Positions 49,000-60,603 are shown, counted from the first letter of the stretch. The stretch: 64,000 nt of DNA from Piper betle (GCA_033002965.1 JAURVB010003196.1:1-64000); one strand, 5' to 3'. Numbers and translations are program-made. The notes: generated by a model not told the origin, from the sequence alone.

Positions 49000-51900
49000 T
49001 GTAAAATCTACGACACGAGGAGTTTTATATTAGTGAACTAATTAGATCGAACCGTCAGTTCGAGTCGAGTTAGTTTCTTTAATTGCGTACTAAGTCAATG
49101 CAAGCTATATGTTATGAGCGATGAGGGTCAATTGTCTCTTAGTATATGATAATAACATCAGGAAAAAGAAAAGAAAAATGAGTTATCGGAGTATAAAATA
49201 GCATGCCGTTATTTTTATATATATTTTATTGTAGAATTATCATTGGGTTGAATAACTCATTAGGATGAGTTATAGAGTAGTTTAGGTAGGTTACTAATTA
49301 TATAACATGTTATTGTTAACGTTATAGTGTGTACTATATTTTATTAGATTTTTCTTCTTTTTCTAGGTTTTTTTAGGATTTATTACGAGTTAGTTATTAT
49401 TTTTAACTCGAGTCAGAGACGTATCAAGTTTTATTTATGAGATTACCCGCTACCCTCACCCCGACACCATCCCTTCCCTAACCCTCGACATCACCCCATC
49501 CTCACCATCGACGTCACCTCTAGCCATCGTACGGCCGCCGATCGACTCCACCAACTACCTTTATGTCGTCGCCGTGCCATCTCGAGCATCCCCAACCGCT
49601 GCTTGACCTCCGCAACGCACAGGAGCCACGTGATCAAGCAACTCGTCCCGTCGTCGATTCGCAATTGTCTGCACTGCTCCTCGTTGGCGTGCAGCCAATG
49701 CCCTTGCCCTCGACCTAGATGACCTTTCCCCCGCACCCAACGGCCGATCGGACAAGCTGACTGACCCCAGCCGACTCATTGCCAACATGGCGGTCAACAC
49801 CGCCATTGCCACCCTCACCACCACCACCATCTACTTTAGCTCGCCAAGCCATTGTCGACCCATAGCCCGATTTTCTCGCCAAAAAGTTGCCACAAAACAG
49901 CCAAAAAGTTGTCGAAAAACCACCTCAACAATTAGAAAATAGCCAAAAGCTGCCGAAAAACCTGATTTGTTGAAATTTTCTAGATCTTCCGCTAAATTCA
50001 TTAACTTCAGCCGCCACCGGGTACCGAATTTGAGTCTTGAGCTACATGACATAACCGTAGTTGTCGCCAATTGCCAACGACGCAAGTTATAATTAACTCC
50101 GAATTAATTTCTTAAAGGTGACAATTAATAGCACAACATGCTAGCATTGATGGATTGACCTGTTAATTATTTTATTGTAATTAAAATATGGATTGCTTAA
50201 TTGAATCGTCTTAAAATGAACGCTAAGGAATTAATTAAGTAAATTAAGCAAGCATTGTAATCTAATGCAACGTAGCATAGGAAATCTTATATGGATTTGT
50301 AACGACCCGGCCCAAAGTGCAACGTAATGAGCCCAAGTCATTTCTTTAAAATGGTTAACCCAAGTTAAAGATCTATAGTCCATTCTCACTTATAACAGGA
50401 TCTTCTCCCAGTAGGTATTAGATGTAGGAATAAGTTGAGGGATCTCACAATCCACCCACCTTAGGAAATTTCGTCCCCAAATGCCTATACTTGGCCCGTT
50501 GCTAGCCCCATCCCATGACCTTTCTGGCCGGTGACCGGCAACCTAGCCAACGTCCCTAGTCTTGCCCACCATCTAACACGTAACCAGGGTTGCTCTGATA
50601 CCACCTGTAACGACCCGGCCCAAAGTGCAACGTAATGGGCCTAAGTCATTTCTTTAAAATGGTTAACCCAAGTTAAAGATCTATAGTCCATTCTCACTTA
50701 TAAACACGATCTTCTCCCAGTAGGTATTAGATGTGGGACTAAGTTGAGGGATCTCACAGGATTGATATATGATTGATGTGCGTGTGTCTTGATGTGTGTA
50801 TGCTATAAGATGTGTGAATGCATCATAAGCAGGCGTTAGCATATCATAAGCAGGAGTTAGCATTTAGTTTGATGTGTAGGTATGGAGTAGGAGCTCACCG
50901 CCTAAGCACGTGGACACAATTGGAGCTTCTACGAGGTCCGTTTAGGATTCGCTTTTGATTTGACTTCTATACTCTATCATGTTTTGTTTTAATACGTAAG
51001 TGAACGTATTGAGTGGTGGATTTATTGTATCCCACTCCACACGGGCCACTTAGTCATATGAGATTTTCAGATTAACAACCCTTGAGGATGAGATCCCTGG
51101 AGTTTGTTTTTGAAAACTTAGATCCATATCACAATGCCTTCGGGCCTATTATATTGGTGAGTATCCGTTCAATTCCTGAGGGATCCTGATAACTCCACCT
51201 TTGAGTTCCTCAAACCCAGAAAAATTTATAGGTTTACAGGTATTGCTGTGTAGCGCATATTTAGAATTGTGGTTTCAAAGGGTAATGAAAGCGTATACTT
51301 GAGATTACTTGGCTTCTGTACTCAAGACCACGAGTGATAGGGAGGATGTAAAGGGCTAAAAGGACAGAGATTGATTTTCCCTCGCAAGGGATAGTTTAAA
51401 GTGGCGAATAAATGAGATGAGATCGAAAGGGCATACTGTCGCGCGAGGTTGATCCGACTCTCCCTGTGTTAGTTTGTTATTAGTTATTTCTAAACTGGTA
51501 ATGCTCTTAACTAACGGCTCTTTATTATCTATGTAGGTGAGAACTGCCAGGAATGAGCGCTGACGGGACTGCAAAGGAGTAGCACTGAAATTGAGCACAC
51601 ATGTACCTGTTGAATGCAACTGATGATGATGAATGTGGATTTTTTTGAATGATGCAAACATAAATGTGATTTCTGTGAATGAATACGATGTTTTGCTTGT
51701 GAATGAAACTGTGAATAGAAATGAACAGGTTGAGTAATGGGGTCTAGACTGGGCTAAGAAGATGAAGAAAGAAATCATAACTGGAATGCTGAGAGATTTG
51801 TCATGTTTTTTACTCTGTTTTCTCTTTTTATTAATATAAATATATAATGCTTGATGTTGACAAGTGGTCCTTATTGTACTTTTAGGGGGAGACTTTGTCC

Positions 51901-52177
51901 ATTTTGTTTTAAAAATAGTTATTTTCTTTAAACTTTTTCTGTTTGTTTGGTTTGTTTTATATTTGATTGCATATCACTGCATACATCTAAAACAACATTA
52001 GAAGGTAAGTATCTCATCCATGCATTGTATGCTTGCATCACCATCTTGAGAAGCCGAGGGTAGCTCTGGGTTGGCATAATCGAATCAAGCATATTAGGGA
52101 ATGGTTCTATCGCCGATAGCATTTTCAGTTCAGTTCATGGGTGAACTGAAACTACATGTTATAGTCGTGGTGTTAAA
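49000..52177 (+). repeat. 5' LTR of element H
   Basis: Starts TGTAAAATCTACGACACGAG and ends near GTGGTGTTAA at about 52177. Without the TRIM inside it is about 2.7 kb, like the solo LTR at 57222. Shared landmarks are GGTATGGAGTAGGAGCTCACC near 50880, CCCTTGAGGATGAGATCCC near 51080 and CCATCTTGAGAAGCCGAGG near 52042. The PBS downstream is too decayed to name with confidence. Confidence 0.75.
50298..50758 (-). mobile_element. Intact TRIM, TSD GGATT
   Basis: GGATT at 50293-50297 and 50759-50763. Two LTRs (50298-50449, 152 bp; 50606-50758, 153 bp) flank a 156-bp internal region. On the minus strand the 5' LTR ends GGGTCGTTACA and is followed, two bases on, by TGGTATCAGAGC (50592-50603), a perfect initiator-tRNA-Met primer site. 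The polypurine tract AAGGTGGGTGGAT abuts the 3' LTR. There is no coding capacity. It is the single-unit form of the concatemer at 44746. Confidence 0.95.
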
Positions 52178-52350
52178 GCTAATTCTTGGTTGATTAAGAT
52201 GGTAGATTTATTATAGTTTACATGTGTTCAAAAGCTACTCCGAGTTGTACCGACAGGTATTTTTCTATCTTAATGTTTTTGGTTTGTGAGTTTTCTTGCC
52301 AATCCGTGGTGTGACAAGGTGATCAGGTTAGACTAGGGAGTACTAGCAGG

Positions 52351-52422
52351 ATGGTGAAACAGACTCGTAGGACACAAATCAGGGCCCCATACCCTCCATT
52401 GCCCAGACAAGATAGTCCTAGC
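52351..52422 (+). pseudogene. gag start of element H, interrupted
   Basis: ATG at 52351 opens MVKQTRRTQIRAPYPPLPRQ, a basic Pro-rich leader, and is cut at 52422 by the solo LTR. The reading continues at 54301 after the target duplication. Confidence 0.55.
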
Positions 52423-54295
52423 TGTTACAGCCTTGATTCGTGGACGTCCCGGGAACCAGGGTTTGGGTGTTGTTCCTGGATTCCCTACGTCCATGAATGG
52501 GATAGCAGTGGTTATCCGAGTGGTGGAAACAACACACCAAGGCTAACCCGTGATTATGTTGCAGTCCAAACCGAGTTGCACGACGCTGCTGGAGGACCGA
52601 GCATGCCGGTGGAGCAAGGCGTCGGGAACAGCAGCAAGTGCCGGCATTTGGGTCGGTACATGGTGTGCCGAGCAATGCCGGGTCTGGGTTCGAAGAAACC
52701 TCAAAAGCAGCAAGGTCGTATCGAGGTGCGCTAGCGAGTGCTGTGATCGAGCACTGGCGCTAGGCGCTGCGTGGTGATCGGTATTTGGACCGATCACGCT
52801 ACCGGGAGCAGCAGCAGAGCGACGCGCGAGCGAGCGCGCCGAGCGTCGCGCAAGTGTGCGCACACGAGCGGAAGCGCGCGGGCAGGCGCGCGCGGCATCG
52901 GAGCGCGTGCGAGCGTGCGGGCGAGCGCGCGTGCGGGCGCGCGAGCGGGTGCACGGGCGCGGGTGCGCGAGCGCTGCATGGTGCATGGGCGCGGGCATGA
53001 GCGACATGCGGGTACCGCTGTTTGGTGCGGTACTGGGTCCTGATCGGTAGCGATGTGCAGATTTGTGCGACGCAGCGGTGGACCATTACTGGCAGTTGGT
53101 CGGTAGTTGCTGCAAGGTTGAACCAAGGCCTAGGGTCGAGCCGTGGTGATCGAGACGGGATCCTAGCGGTGCAGCCGACGGTTTGGGGATAAGCTTCCTG
53201 GACGTTGCTGGAGTATCTTGGTGAAGATATGCAGTTATCCAGATTGGGCGTTGCAACTAACTGCTGAAGATAAACTTGAAGGCCGTTGGATGAACCTGGA
53301 CGGGAGATGGGCTAGGTTGCTGAACACGGTGGATCTTGCAGATCTCTGGAGTTGAAGATGCTGGCAGATTCGGAGTTATCTTGGAGCAGCAGTTCGTGGG
53401 AGTATATAAGGGTTAGGCCAGACGTGGAGAAGGTAACTTCTCTTCGACGGACTGAAGAGGGGGCCGATTGGGTACTTGTTCTCGTGGTGAGACTTGCTGA
53501 TCGGTGTGCAACGTGAGCAACCTGGAGAGGGAAGAAGCGAGGGAGTTGCTGCAGCCGGCGCTGGGAGTAGTGCTGGAATTCCAGACGCTTGCTTGAATCC
53601 AAGGTGCACGTTGTAGAGGTTGCTGGTGTTGGCAACTGGGAGGGTTACTCGGGCCAGGTAATCCTTGTGTGAGTTCCTTTGTATTTTGGGTACATTGGGG
53701 CGAGGCTGTGGGGGCTGTCCACAAGCCGAGCGAGTGCTTGAGAGAGGAGTCGAGTACTTGTAATTCCTTGTATTGACAGATTAATATAAGGTTGGGGTTT
53801 CCCCGTATATCTGTGTTGTGTTCGTTGTCTGACGTTTTAGGCAGGGAACCTTAGTACCGGGTCGTGGTCGAGGTTTACAAGGCGACGGTGGTTGCTGAGA
53901 CGAACAGGGACAGAGGCACGATCTCTACCCGGCGTGTTGCTGGTAGGGCGATCGAGCGGTGCCGCGGTGGTGGTGCTGTTTGACTCCTGGAACAGCCTAT
54001 CGGCAAGGCGTGCCGATAGCCAGGAGTGCTGTCGAAGTGTTGGTGCGTGGCCAAACACGGGTGATCGATCAAGGGTGCTGTTTGAGGGGCAACACTGAGC
54101 GGGTGAATCTGCTGGACGTGCAGGGGTCAACCTCGGTGGTGCGTATTGGCGGCCGAACACGAGTGCAGTGTTTGTGGCCTTGGCTCCCGCTATTGCGTGT
54201 TGAGTAACAGGCTGAGTGTTCCCAGGGAGGGGAATACGCCGCACAGGCAGGGACTCGGAGGTGAAAAATTAGGCCTTACGAACGGGCCTGTGACA
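52423..54295 (+). mobile_element. CpG-dense solo LTR X, TSD CTAGC
   Basis: CTAGC at 52418-52422 is repeated at 54296-54300. The insertion is 1873 bp, begins TGTTACAGCC and ends GGGCCTGTGACA. A TATA-like AGTATATAAGGG lies at 53401 and a TTAATATAAGG stretch near 53782 could serve as a polyadenylation region. The terminal sequences differ from all other LTRs in the window, so this is another family. No second LTR or internal region is present. All open frames inside (for example the Arg/Ala-rich ones at 52543-53126) are by-products of GC-rich DNA. Orientation is inferred from the TATA-like site only. Confidence 0.85.
52812..52985. repeat. GCGCGAGCG-type CpG-rich simple sequence
   Basis: About 170 bp dominated by GCGCG, GAGCG and GTGCG steps, nearly pure alternating purine-pyrimidine in places. 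It lies inside solo LTR X. Confidence 0.85.
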
Positions 54296-54300
54296 CTAGC

Positions 54301-55650
54301 CATGGTCACAGTGACATAACATCTAGTTGACGAGGACTACCATGCCACTAGAAGAGACCAGTGTGCTAGTTTCAGTTAGTTGACATAGTGACAACCATCG
54401 CTGAGACAATCACCATGATAGTCACCATAGTAGAAGTAGACAACAAGAGAGGGATGCAACGATTGCTAGATTAGCCGAAGTTCATATACATATTCAACAA
54501 AACCAAGAGGAATTCAAGAGAGAGCTCAGGCAAATAACCCTTTCAGTAACCCAAGCTGAGAAAATACCAACAATGGATGAAGATGCAGGAGGAGAGCCAG
54601 CAGTTCCCATGGGCCCTCAGTCAGAGACCTCTGTTTGCCCCATTTCAGGCAAGAATGGGATTGGATGTACCAACAGTAGCAGGTAGCGGGTAGACTATAG
54701 GTGAAAGTGGACTTGCAGGATATGACAGTGTACCAGCAGGTGCAGGACCACAATTTCTGTATTATGAATTAGGAGAAGGATCTAACAAATCAACAAATAA
54801 AAGGAATTTTGAACCGTGGCAGTATGACAAGTTCGTGAAGAATGGAAGACGACCTTTCTTTGGGAAGTTGGATACATATATGGCATTCCTGTGGATATCA
54901 TTAACCATAGGAGTGTTCGGTAGTATGAAATGCCCAATGAAGCACAAAATACATATCATTACGGGTGCATTCCAAGAAAAAGCTAGATTATGGTGGGATT
55001 CAGTGAAGAATTTCACATTTGGCAACCATCAACCTTAGGACATCACTTGGGGTAAATTCAGAGCAGAATTCAATTGAAAGTACTTTCCACCAGATGTCAA
55101 GGAGAGGAAGGATAAAAAATTCTAGACATTGAAGCAAGGACCCATGACAGTGGTGCAAGACAAGAAAAGGTTTAGAGCTATGAAAAGATTCATAGTGGAT
55201 TTGGTTCCCACCAAAGGAAAAAGGATAAAGCATTTTTATGAAGGCCTTCATTATGAGACGAGAATAGCCTATTAAGATAGCAAGTTTGCTACCTTTGATG
55301 ATGCAATAAGAGTTGCAGGAGAGGTGAAGTGAGTTATAGATACTCGACCTCACCGAGATTTTAATCAGAGGCAACAACATCCAAGGCCTTATCACCTAGA
55401 GCACGGAGCACAACAAAGACGTCAAATAGATGCACTAGTCACTGGCAAGTTTAGGGAAACAAAGCACCTTGCTATCAGAATTATCAATGTCATCATGGAG
55501 GTGAATGTAGAGTAGGCATAAACACTTGTTATAGTTATGGTCAACCAGGACATCGAGTTGTAGAGTGCAAAGTAGGCACTAAGGTATTCTATAGTTATAG
55601 TCAGCTAGGGCATGAAGCCGCTACCTGTCCAACTAGCTAGAACCAGCAGT
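54301..55650 (+). pseudogene. gag of element H (capsid and zinc knuckles), broken
   Basis: An N-terminal coiled-coil-like part (LAEVHIHIQQNQEEFKREL, about 54475) leads to the capsid core: FVKNGRRPFFGKLDTY, then FQEKARLWWDSVKNF (54835-55020), the W-W motif of Retrotrans_gag, then WGKFRAEFN, YFPPDVKERK, LKQGPMTVVQ and FYEGLHYETR with stops between. Two zinc-knuckle relics follow at about 55535-55640: CYSYGQPGHRVVEC, in which the second Cys is Tyr, and a second one, YSYSQLGHEAATC. The losses fit TGT to TAT changes. At least six in-frame stops and one or more frameshifts make it non-functional. Confidence 0.8.
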
Positions 55651-55916
55651 TGACATTCCAAATCCTCAACAGAGATTTGCACTCCCACCTCCCCAGCAGC
55701 AACAAAGGCGAAGGAGCTAACAGAGCCAAGGTCAAGGCTAGAGAGGCGGAGATCAACAGCCACTAAGACAATAGTAGGAGGGATAAAACTAGAGAGGTTG
55801 CAGTGCAAGCTAGACATCAGAGGGGTAGACAATAGGCACTGGTAGCTCAGAATTAGAGGGAACAGAATTAGGTGGTACCACCAGTAGCATCTCCTGACAA
55901 AGCACTATAGCAGCCA

Positions 55917-56174
55917 GTGAGGATGTATGCAGCCATTATGGCAGAGGTATTTGAGGATACGACAGTCATGACAGGTATGCTTTTAGTAGGCTTTGTACCT
56001 ACACGAGTCTTATTTGATTATGGTTGCACACACTCATTTATTTTGTACACGGGCACAAGTAGAATTGGATGTAAGATAGAAGAGTTAGGACATTCACTAT
56101 TAGTGCCCACTCCCACTGGTAGTATGATAGCTATGGGTGAGTGTGCGTGTAATGTCCTTGTTGAGATTCAATAG
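55917..56174 (+). pseudogene. Aspartic protease region of element H
   Basis: The frame runs MYAAIMAEVFEDTTVMTGML and then VLFDYGCTHSFI. In Ty3/gypsy proteases the catalytic motif at this place is D-S/T-G-A followed by THSFI, so the active-site Ser/Thr is Tyr and the following Ala is Cys here. The region continues past a stop at 56172 with IFGTNWMSK (relic of the FDVILGMDWL-type segment). Not active. Confidence 0.8.
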
Positions 56175-56405
56175 CGACAACTTGTAGTGGATTTGTTATT
56201 GCCCAAGCTACAATAATTTGATGTGATATTTGGAACAAACTGGATGTCCAAGCAAAGAACCAAGGTAGATTGCTAAAGAAAGACAATGACTTTTCGCCAC
56301 AGAAGACACAACTTTTTCTTCCAAGGTTAGGGCAAAGATAAAGAACAATGATGGATATCCCATCAGGATGAAGTAAGGCAGCTAGACAAAGGCAATGAGC
56401 TGATA

Positions 56406-57216
56406 ATGACAGCATTAATTTTAGGTAAGCAGAGTGGTTCAAGGGACAAGCCGAGTATTGAGGAGATTCCAATGGTTAGAGAATTCACTGATGTATTCCC
56501 AGAGGAGATTACGGGATTGCCACCAGATAGAGAAGTAGACTTTACCATTGAGTTGAGGTCAGGCACAACACCGATCTGTAGAGCTCTATATAGGATGGCA
56601 CCTCTTAAGCTCAAGGAACTCAAGGAACAGTTAGAGACATTATTAGATCAGGGATTCATCAGACCGAGTGTTTACCCATGTGGTGCACTAGTGTTATTCG
56701 TGAGGAAGAAGGATGGAAGCATGTATTTATGCATCAATCACATGATTCTAAACCATGCGACTATTAAGAATAGATACCCTCTTCCTCGCATTGATGATTT
56801 ATTGACCAATTGAGCACATCAGTCGTCTTCTCAAAGATTGATCTAAGGTCAGGATATTACCAATTGAAGATTAGAGCAAAAGACATCCCGATGAGTGCAT
56901 TTAGGATTAGATATTGACACTACGAATTTTTGGTCATGCCTTTTGGATTGACCAACAATGCTCTAACAACATTTATGGACTTGATGAACTAAGTGTTTAT
57001 TCCATACTTGGACTAGTTTGTGATCATCTTTGTAGATGACATACTGGTATACTCTTCACTCAGGGAAGAACATGAGCAACATCTGAGGATTGTGTTGAGG
57101 ACATAGAGAGAGCATAGATTGTACAGGAAGTTTTCAAAGTGCATTTTTTGGCTGTCAGAAATGAATTTTCTTGACCATATCATCTCAGCATCAGGCATCT
57201 TGGTAGATCCATCATC
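56406..57216 (+). pseudogene. Reverse transcriptase of element H, frameshifted and truncated
   Basis: 56406-56813 is open and holds the RT N-terminal part ([68 protein letters not shown]). A frameshift near 56806 moves the reading to [33 protein letters not shown], and IIFVDDILVYSS (about 57027), where the catalytic Asp pair is kept. [17 protein letters not shown] follows, and the copy stops after GILVDPS at about 57212. Four or more stops occur in the second part. Confidence 0.85.
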
Positions 57217-57221
57217 AGGCA

Positions 57222-60033
57222 TGTAAAACCCGTTACTCGAGTCAGAGTTTTACGGGAGTGAACCAGTCGGTTCGAGTCGAGGCATCTTCATGGACCGCGA
57301 GCTAAGTTGAGGCCAGCCGTGATTTATGAGCGATGAGGATCATGTATGCTCAAGTGTACGATGATAACGTCTAAAAGATGATGAAAAATGGGTTATCAAG
57401 TATATGGAGGTATATAGTATTGATTGTTATTTTTATTTGATCGTAGAATAGTTTTAGGCCGAATAACGCATTAGGACGTGTTGGATTATATTCGGGTGGG
57501 TTATTAATTATAGAGCATTCCATTTGGATATTGTTGTGTTTGTTTTATTTTATGGGATTTTTCCATATTTTTCTAGATTTTTTTAAAATTTATTACGAAC
57601 TAGTTATTATTTTGACTCGAGTAGGATTCGAGTCAATACTTAATTACGAAACTGCCACTAGAGTATATTTTCTTCTTCCCCGACACCTTCCTCACCCCAA
57701 ACCCTTGCCGCCACCACTGTTGTGTGCTGCCGCCGATGCCGCAAACGCCGCACTGCTGCCGAGCAATGCCGCCCCGCCCCGCTGTGCCATCGCCGTGCCG
57801 CCACAACCCACCCCAGCTACCGTTTTGCCGCCACGACGCTAGAATCACCCCCACAAGCCACGATGCCCTCCCTGATCGATTTTCCGCCGTCCGGGCCGCG
57901 CCGCCGCCGCTGTGACCCCGACGACCACCCCCTTGCTGTCGCCAACGTTTCCCCCACCATCCCGAGCGCCGTCGAGGCCCACCACAACCCCAATCAGAGC
58001 ACGCCGCCGCCGTCGCAGCCAACGGCCATCGCCGGCATGGCTGCTTTGTTTGACACCACCATCGGACCAAGCTTGTCGAGCTGGTGCCGATAGACCCCCT
58101 GATTGCCCCGTCCCGAATCATCGCCGGAAAACCGCCGACACTCGCGGGAAAACTGCCGGAACCGCCGAAAAATTGAATTAGTGGGAAATTCTCCAGATCA
58201 TCCACTGAACGCACCTGATCCAATCTGATCGGACTTCGGACGCCGCTAGGTGCCGAATTTCGAGTTTCGAGCCACGAAACGGAAACCCTAGCCGTCGCCG
58301 ATTTTCGATGACGCGAGGTATAATTTATTTTAACTTAATTATTTGAAAGTGTTGATTATTAGAATTGCATGCTAGGATTGGTGAATTTTGTGTTGAAATA
58401 ATATATATAAATGTAGATTTGATTAAGGATAAATTGTGAAATTTGTTTGATTGAGTGGTGTTAAAAATGGAGGCTAAGAAACTAATTAGGGTAACTAGGT
58501 AATGATCATAATCTAATGCAAAATAGCCTAAGTAGACTTGCTAGAATTGATATAGGTTGATGTGTGTTGATTGATGCGTGATTGTCTTGATTATGTGTGC
58601 ATGCTATAGGATGTGTGATTCATCATGCGGGCGTTAGTTTTTAGCCTGATTGTGTAGGTACGGTGTAGGAGCTCGCCGCTTAGGCGCATGGACCCGTTTG
58701 GAGCTTCTACCAGGTCTGATTAGGACTCGTTCTCTGATTTATGCTACTCTATTGTGCATTTGATTTATCCTGTGCAGGACAAGTTAAGTGGAGTTTTATC
58801 TGATCCCACTTAACTCGGGCCATTTAGCCAACAATTCTTTTTCGGATTAATAACCCTCGAGGATGAGATCCCTCGAGTTTGTTTTCGAACTTTAGATCTA
58901 GCTCAAGTTGCCTTAGGGCCTATTGTATAAATCCCAACCCATGCTTATATATGTATAGTTTTCGCGTTTTCAGTGAGAGATGGGATGAGGGTTACTTGCG
59001 GCCACATCTTCAGATAGAGCATGTGCTCGGAAGAGCAGGCTCTGGAGCTGGGGAGAACCCACTTCGTTCCCGAAGGATTCGAACAACTCCACCTTTGAGT
59101 TTCTCAAACCCGAAGAAGTGTGGAGGTTTACGGGTACTGCAATGCAGCGCATGTCTAGACTTGTGGTTCAAAGGGCACTAAAGGCGACTGCCTGAGAGTG
59201 CTCGGCCTTTGTGCTCAAGGCCAAGAGTACTATGGAAGGTGTAGAGGGTGGTAAGGAATGAAATTTGATGCAAGAAGTGATAGAGAAATGGTCAAGGTAT
59301 GAGAATGAGAAAGAAAGGGGGACGCTGTCGACCCGAGGGCAACGGCCTGACGGCGACAACTCCTGTATGTACCTTGATGAGAGTTCTTGAGGAAGTATAT
59401 GGTTTTGATTCAACAGGAGAGTTTGCTCTCCTGTGCCAGATTGATATTAGTTATTTTCTGGGCCGGTAACACTCGTTACTGACGATTTTTCTATATATAT
59501 ATAGGTGAGGAATGCGAGCAATGAAAGCTGTCAGGACTGCGGAGGAGTAGCACAGAATCGCACACACATGTACCTGCCGCGTGTAACGTATAATGATGGT
59601 GTGTTATTGTTATGTAAATGATAATTTTGATGTGTTTGCTTGAATGAATTACTTGTTATGAAACGAACTGATAAATATGAATGAGTAGGGAGCCTTGGAG
59701 TTTAGACTCGGCTCAGGTAAAAACGAATGAGATAATGATTGAATGTCATGGTAGATTGTTATGTGTTATCGTATTTTCATAAAATAGTATATATTTTCTT
59801 TTGGTTTCCCATTTGTTGTTTTGTCTTGTCTTTGCTTGCACATCATGGCATGCATGTAGGACTCTATTAGAATCCAATTGTTCCCATTCATGCATTTTAT
59901 ATTTACATCTCCATCTTGAGACGCCGAGAGTAAATCCGGGTCAACTTAACTGAATCTAGTAGATTAATGAACAGTTTGGTCGCCAGTGACATTTCCGGGT
60001 CGATTCACAGGTGAGCCAAAAGGGGGTGTTACA
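57222..60033 (+). mobile_element. 2.8-kb solo LTR A, TSD AGGCA
   Basis: AGGCA at 57217-57221 and 60034-60038. The insertion starts TGTAAAACCCGTTACTCGAG and ends GGGGGTGTTACA, 2812 bp, with no internal region. Within it are the GC-rich leader (57700-58310), GGAGCTCGCCGCTTAGGCGC near 58670, CTCGAGGATGAGATCCCTCG near 58857, TATATATAGGTGAGGAATGC near 59498 and CCATCTTGAGACGCCGAGAG near 59912. It belongs to the same family as the LTRs of elements C, D and H, and is closest to insertion B. The open frames at 57531-58223 and 58879-59181 are chance frames; no domain is seen. Confidence 0.9.
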
Positions 60034-60034
60034 A

Positions 60035-60063
60035 GGCATCTCTACCGCTGAGCTAATAGCCCT
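60035..60063 (-). pseudogene. Truncated tRNA-like fragment resembling plastid trnI-GAU
   Basis: Minus strand reads GGGCTATTAGCTCAGCGGTA then GAGATGCC: an acceptor-stem start plus a D-arm with the A-box TAGCTCAGCGG. The first 22 bases match my memory of the 5' end of plastid trnI-GAU with one difference. The anticodon arm and 3' half are absent. It abuts the right target duplication of solo LTR A. Confidence 0.5.
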
Positions 60064-60077
60064 ACTCCCACAGGATT

Positions 60078-60265
60078 GAATCTGGTGAAGGCAACTATGC
60101 TTCGGTCAGATCTAGTCAAGGTTCCGACACCACAACCAAGATATGGTTAGGACAGTGCACTCCCGTTAGATTTGGCCAATGTCATTGCCTCGGCTATATC
60201 TTATCGGAGGGCACCACCGTTGCCATATTAGGTCAGGAGGACCCCACCCTGACTAGGGCCATAGG
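60078..60265. repeat. Degenerate 29-bp repeat with internal palindromes
   Basis: About six units of 28-31 bp can be laid out, of the type TCTGGTGAAGGCA...GGTCAGA, TCTAGTCAAGG...ACCAAGA, TATGGTTAGGA...GTTAGA, TTTGGCCAATG...GGCTATA. Each begins and ends with related half-palindromes. Similar units (CAGATCTG, CCAAATCTGGCTGAAG, GACTAGATTCAGTCAG) recur at 61139-61300 beyond the MITE, which suggests the MITE split one array. Confidence 0.5.
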
Positions 60266-60603
60266 ACATCACCATCGGCCATTTATTATGCATTTCAACA
60301 ACAATTCTTTTAAAATTTGAAAATTTTATAACTTAAAAATATATTTTATAATTTAAAATTATAAATAAAAAATAATATAAATATATTTTATAGAAAATAA
60401 AATAGTTATTAAACATTATATGAAATTTTTTCTTTTTATAAATTATTTTTTTATTATTTTATTTATATATGTGTGTTATTTTTAAAGTATATTTTAATTA
60501 TTAAAAATTATAATGTTAACCTTTTGTAAAAAAAAATTTTTTAAATAAATAATACATTGCCACCAACAAAGGGGCGGCCATGGTGGGGCAGCTTTGCCCC
60601 GAC
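60266..60603. other. AT-rich intergenic DNA
   Basis: Very AT-rich from 60300 to 60550, with no gene or recognisable repeat end. Confidence 0.5.

Larger units (their letters stand above)
49000..57216 (+). mobile_element. Decayed Tekay/Del-like Ty3/gypsy element H, 3' truncated
   Basis: In order: 5' LTR (49000-52177), gag start (52351), gag core, zinc knuckles, protease and reverse transcriptase, stopping in RT at about 57216. RNase H, integrase and 3' LTR are missing. The RT wording ([48 protein letters not shown]) is typical of the Tekay/Del chromovirus clade of Ty3/gypsy. A TRIM and a solo LTR of another family are nested inside. Stops and frameshifts occur in every domain, so the copy is dead. 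The 3' break joins RT directly to a tRNA-like fragment at 60034 once the later insertion at 57222 is set aside. Confidence 0.8.

Noticed and set aside
52543..53126. Several long Arg/Ala/Thr-rich open frames on both strands
   Set aside because: They lie in the CpG-dense part of solo LTR X, overlap in many frames and have no domain. GC-rich DNA lacks stop codons.
53837..54244. 135-codon minus-strand frame
   Set aside because: Lies in solo LTR X, without domain, and is overlapped by open frames on the other strand.
57633..58223. 196-codon minus-strand frame
   Set aside because: Runs through the GC-rich leader of solo LTR A on the strand opposite to the element. No domain, and the frame is broken in insertion B.
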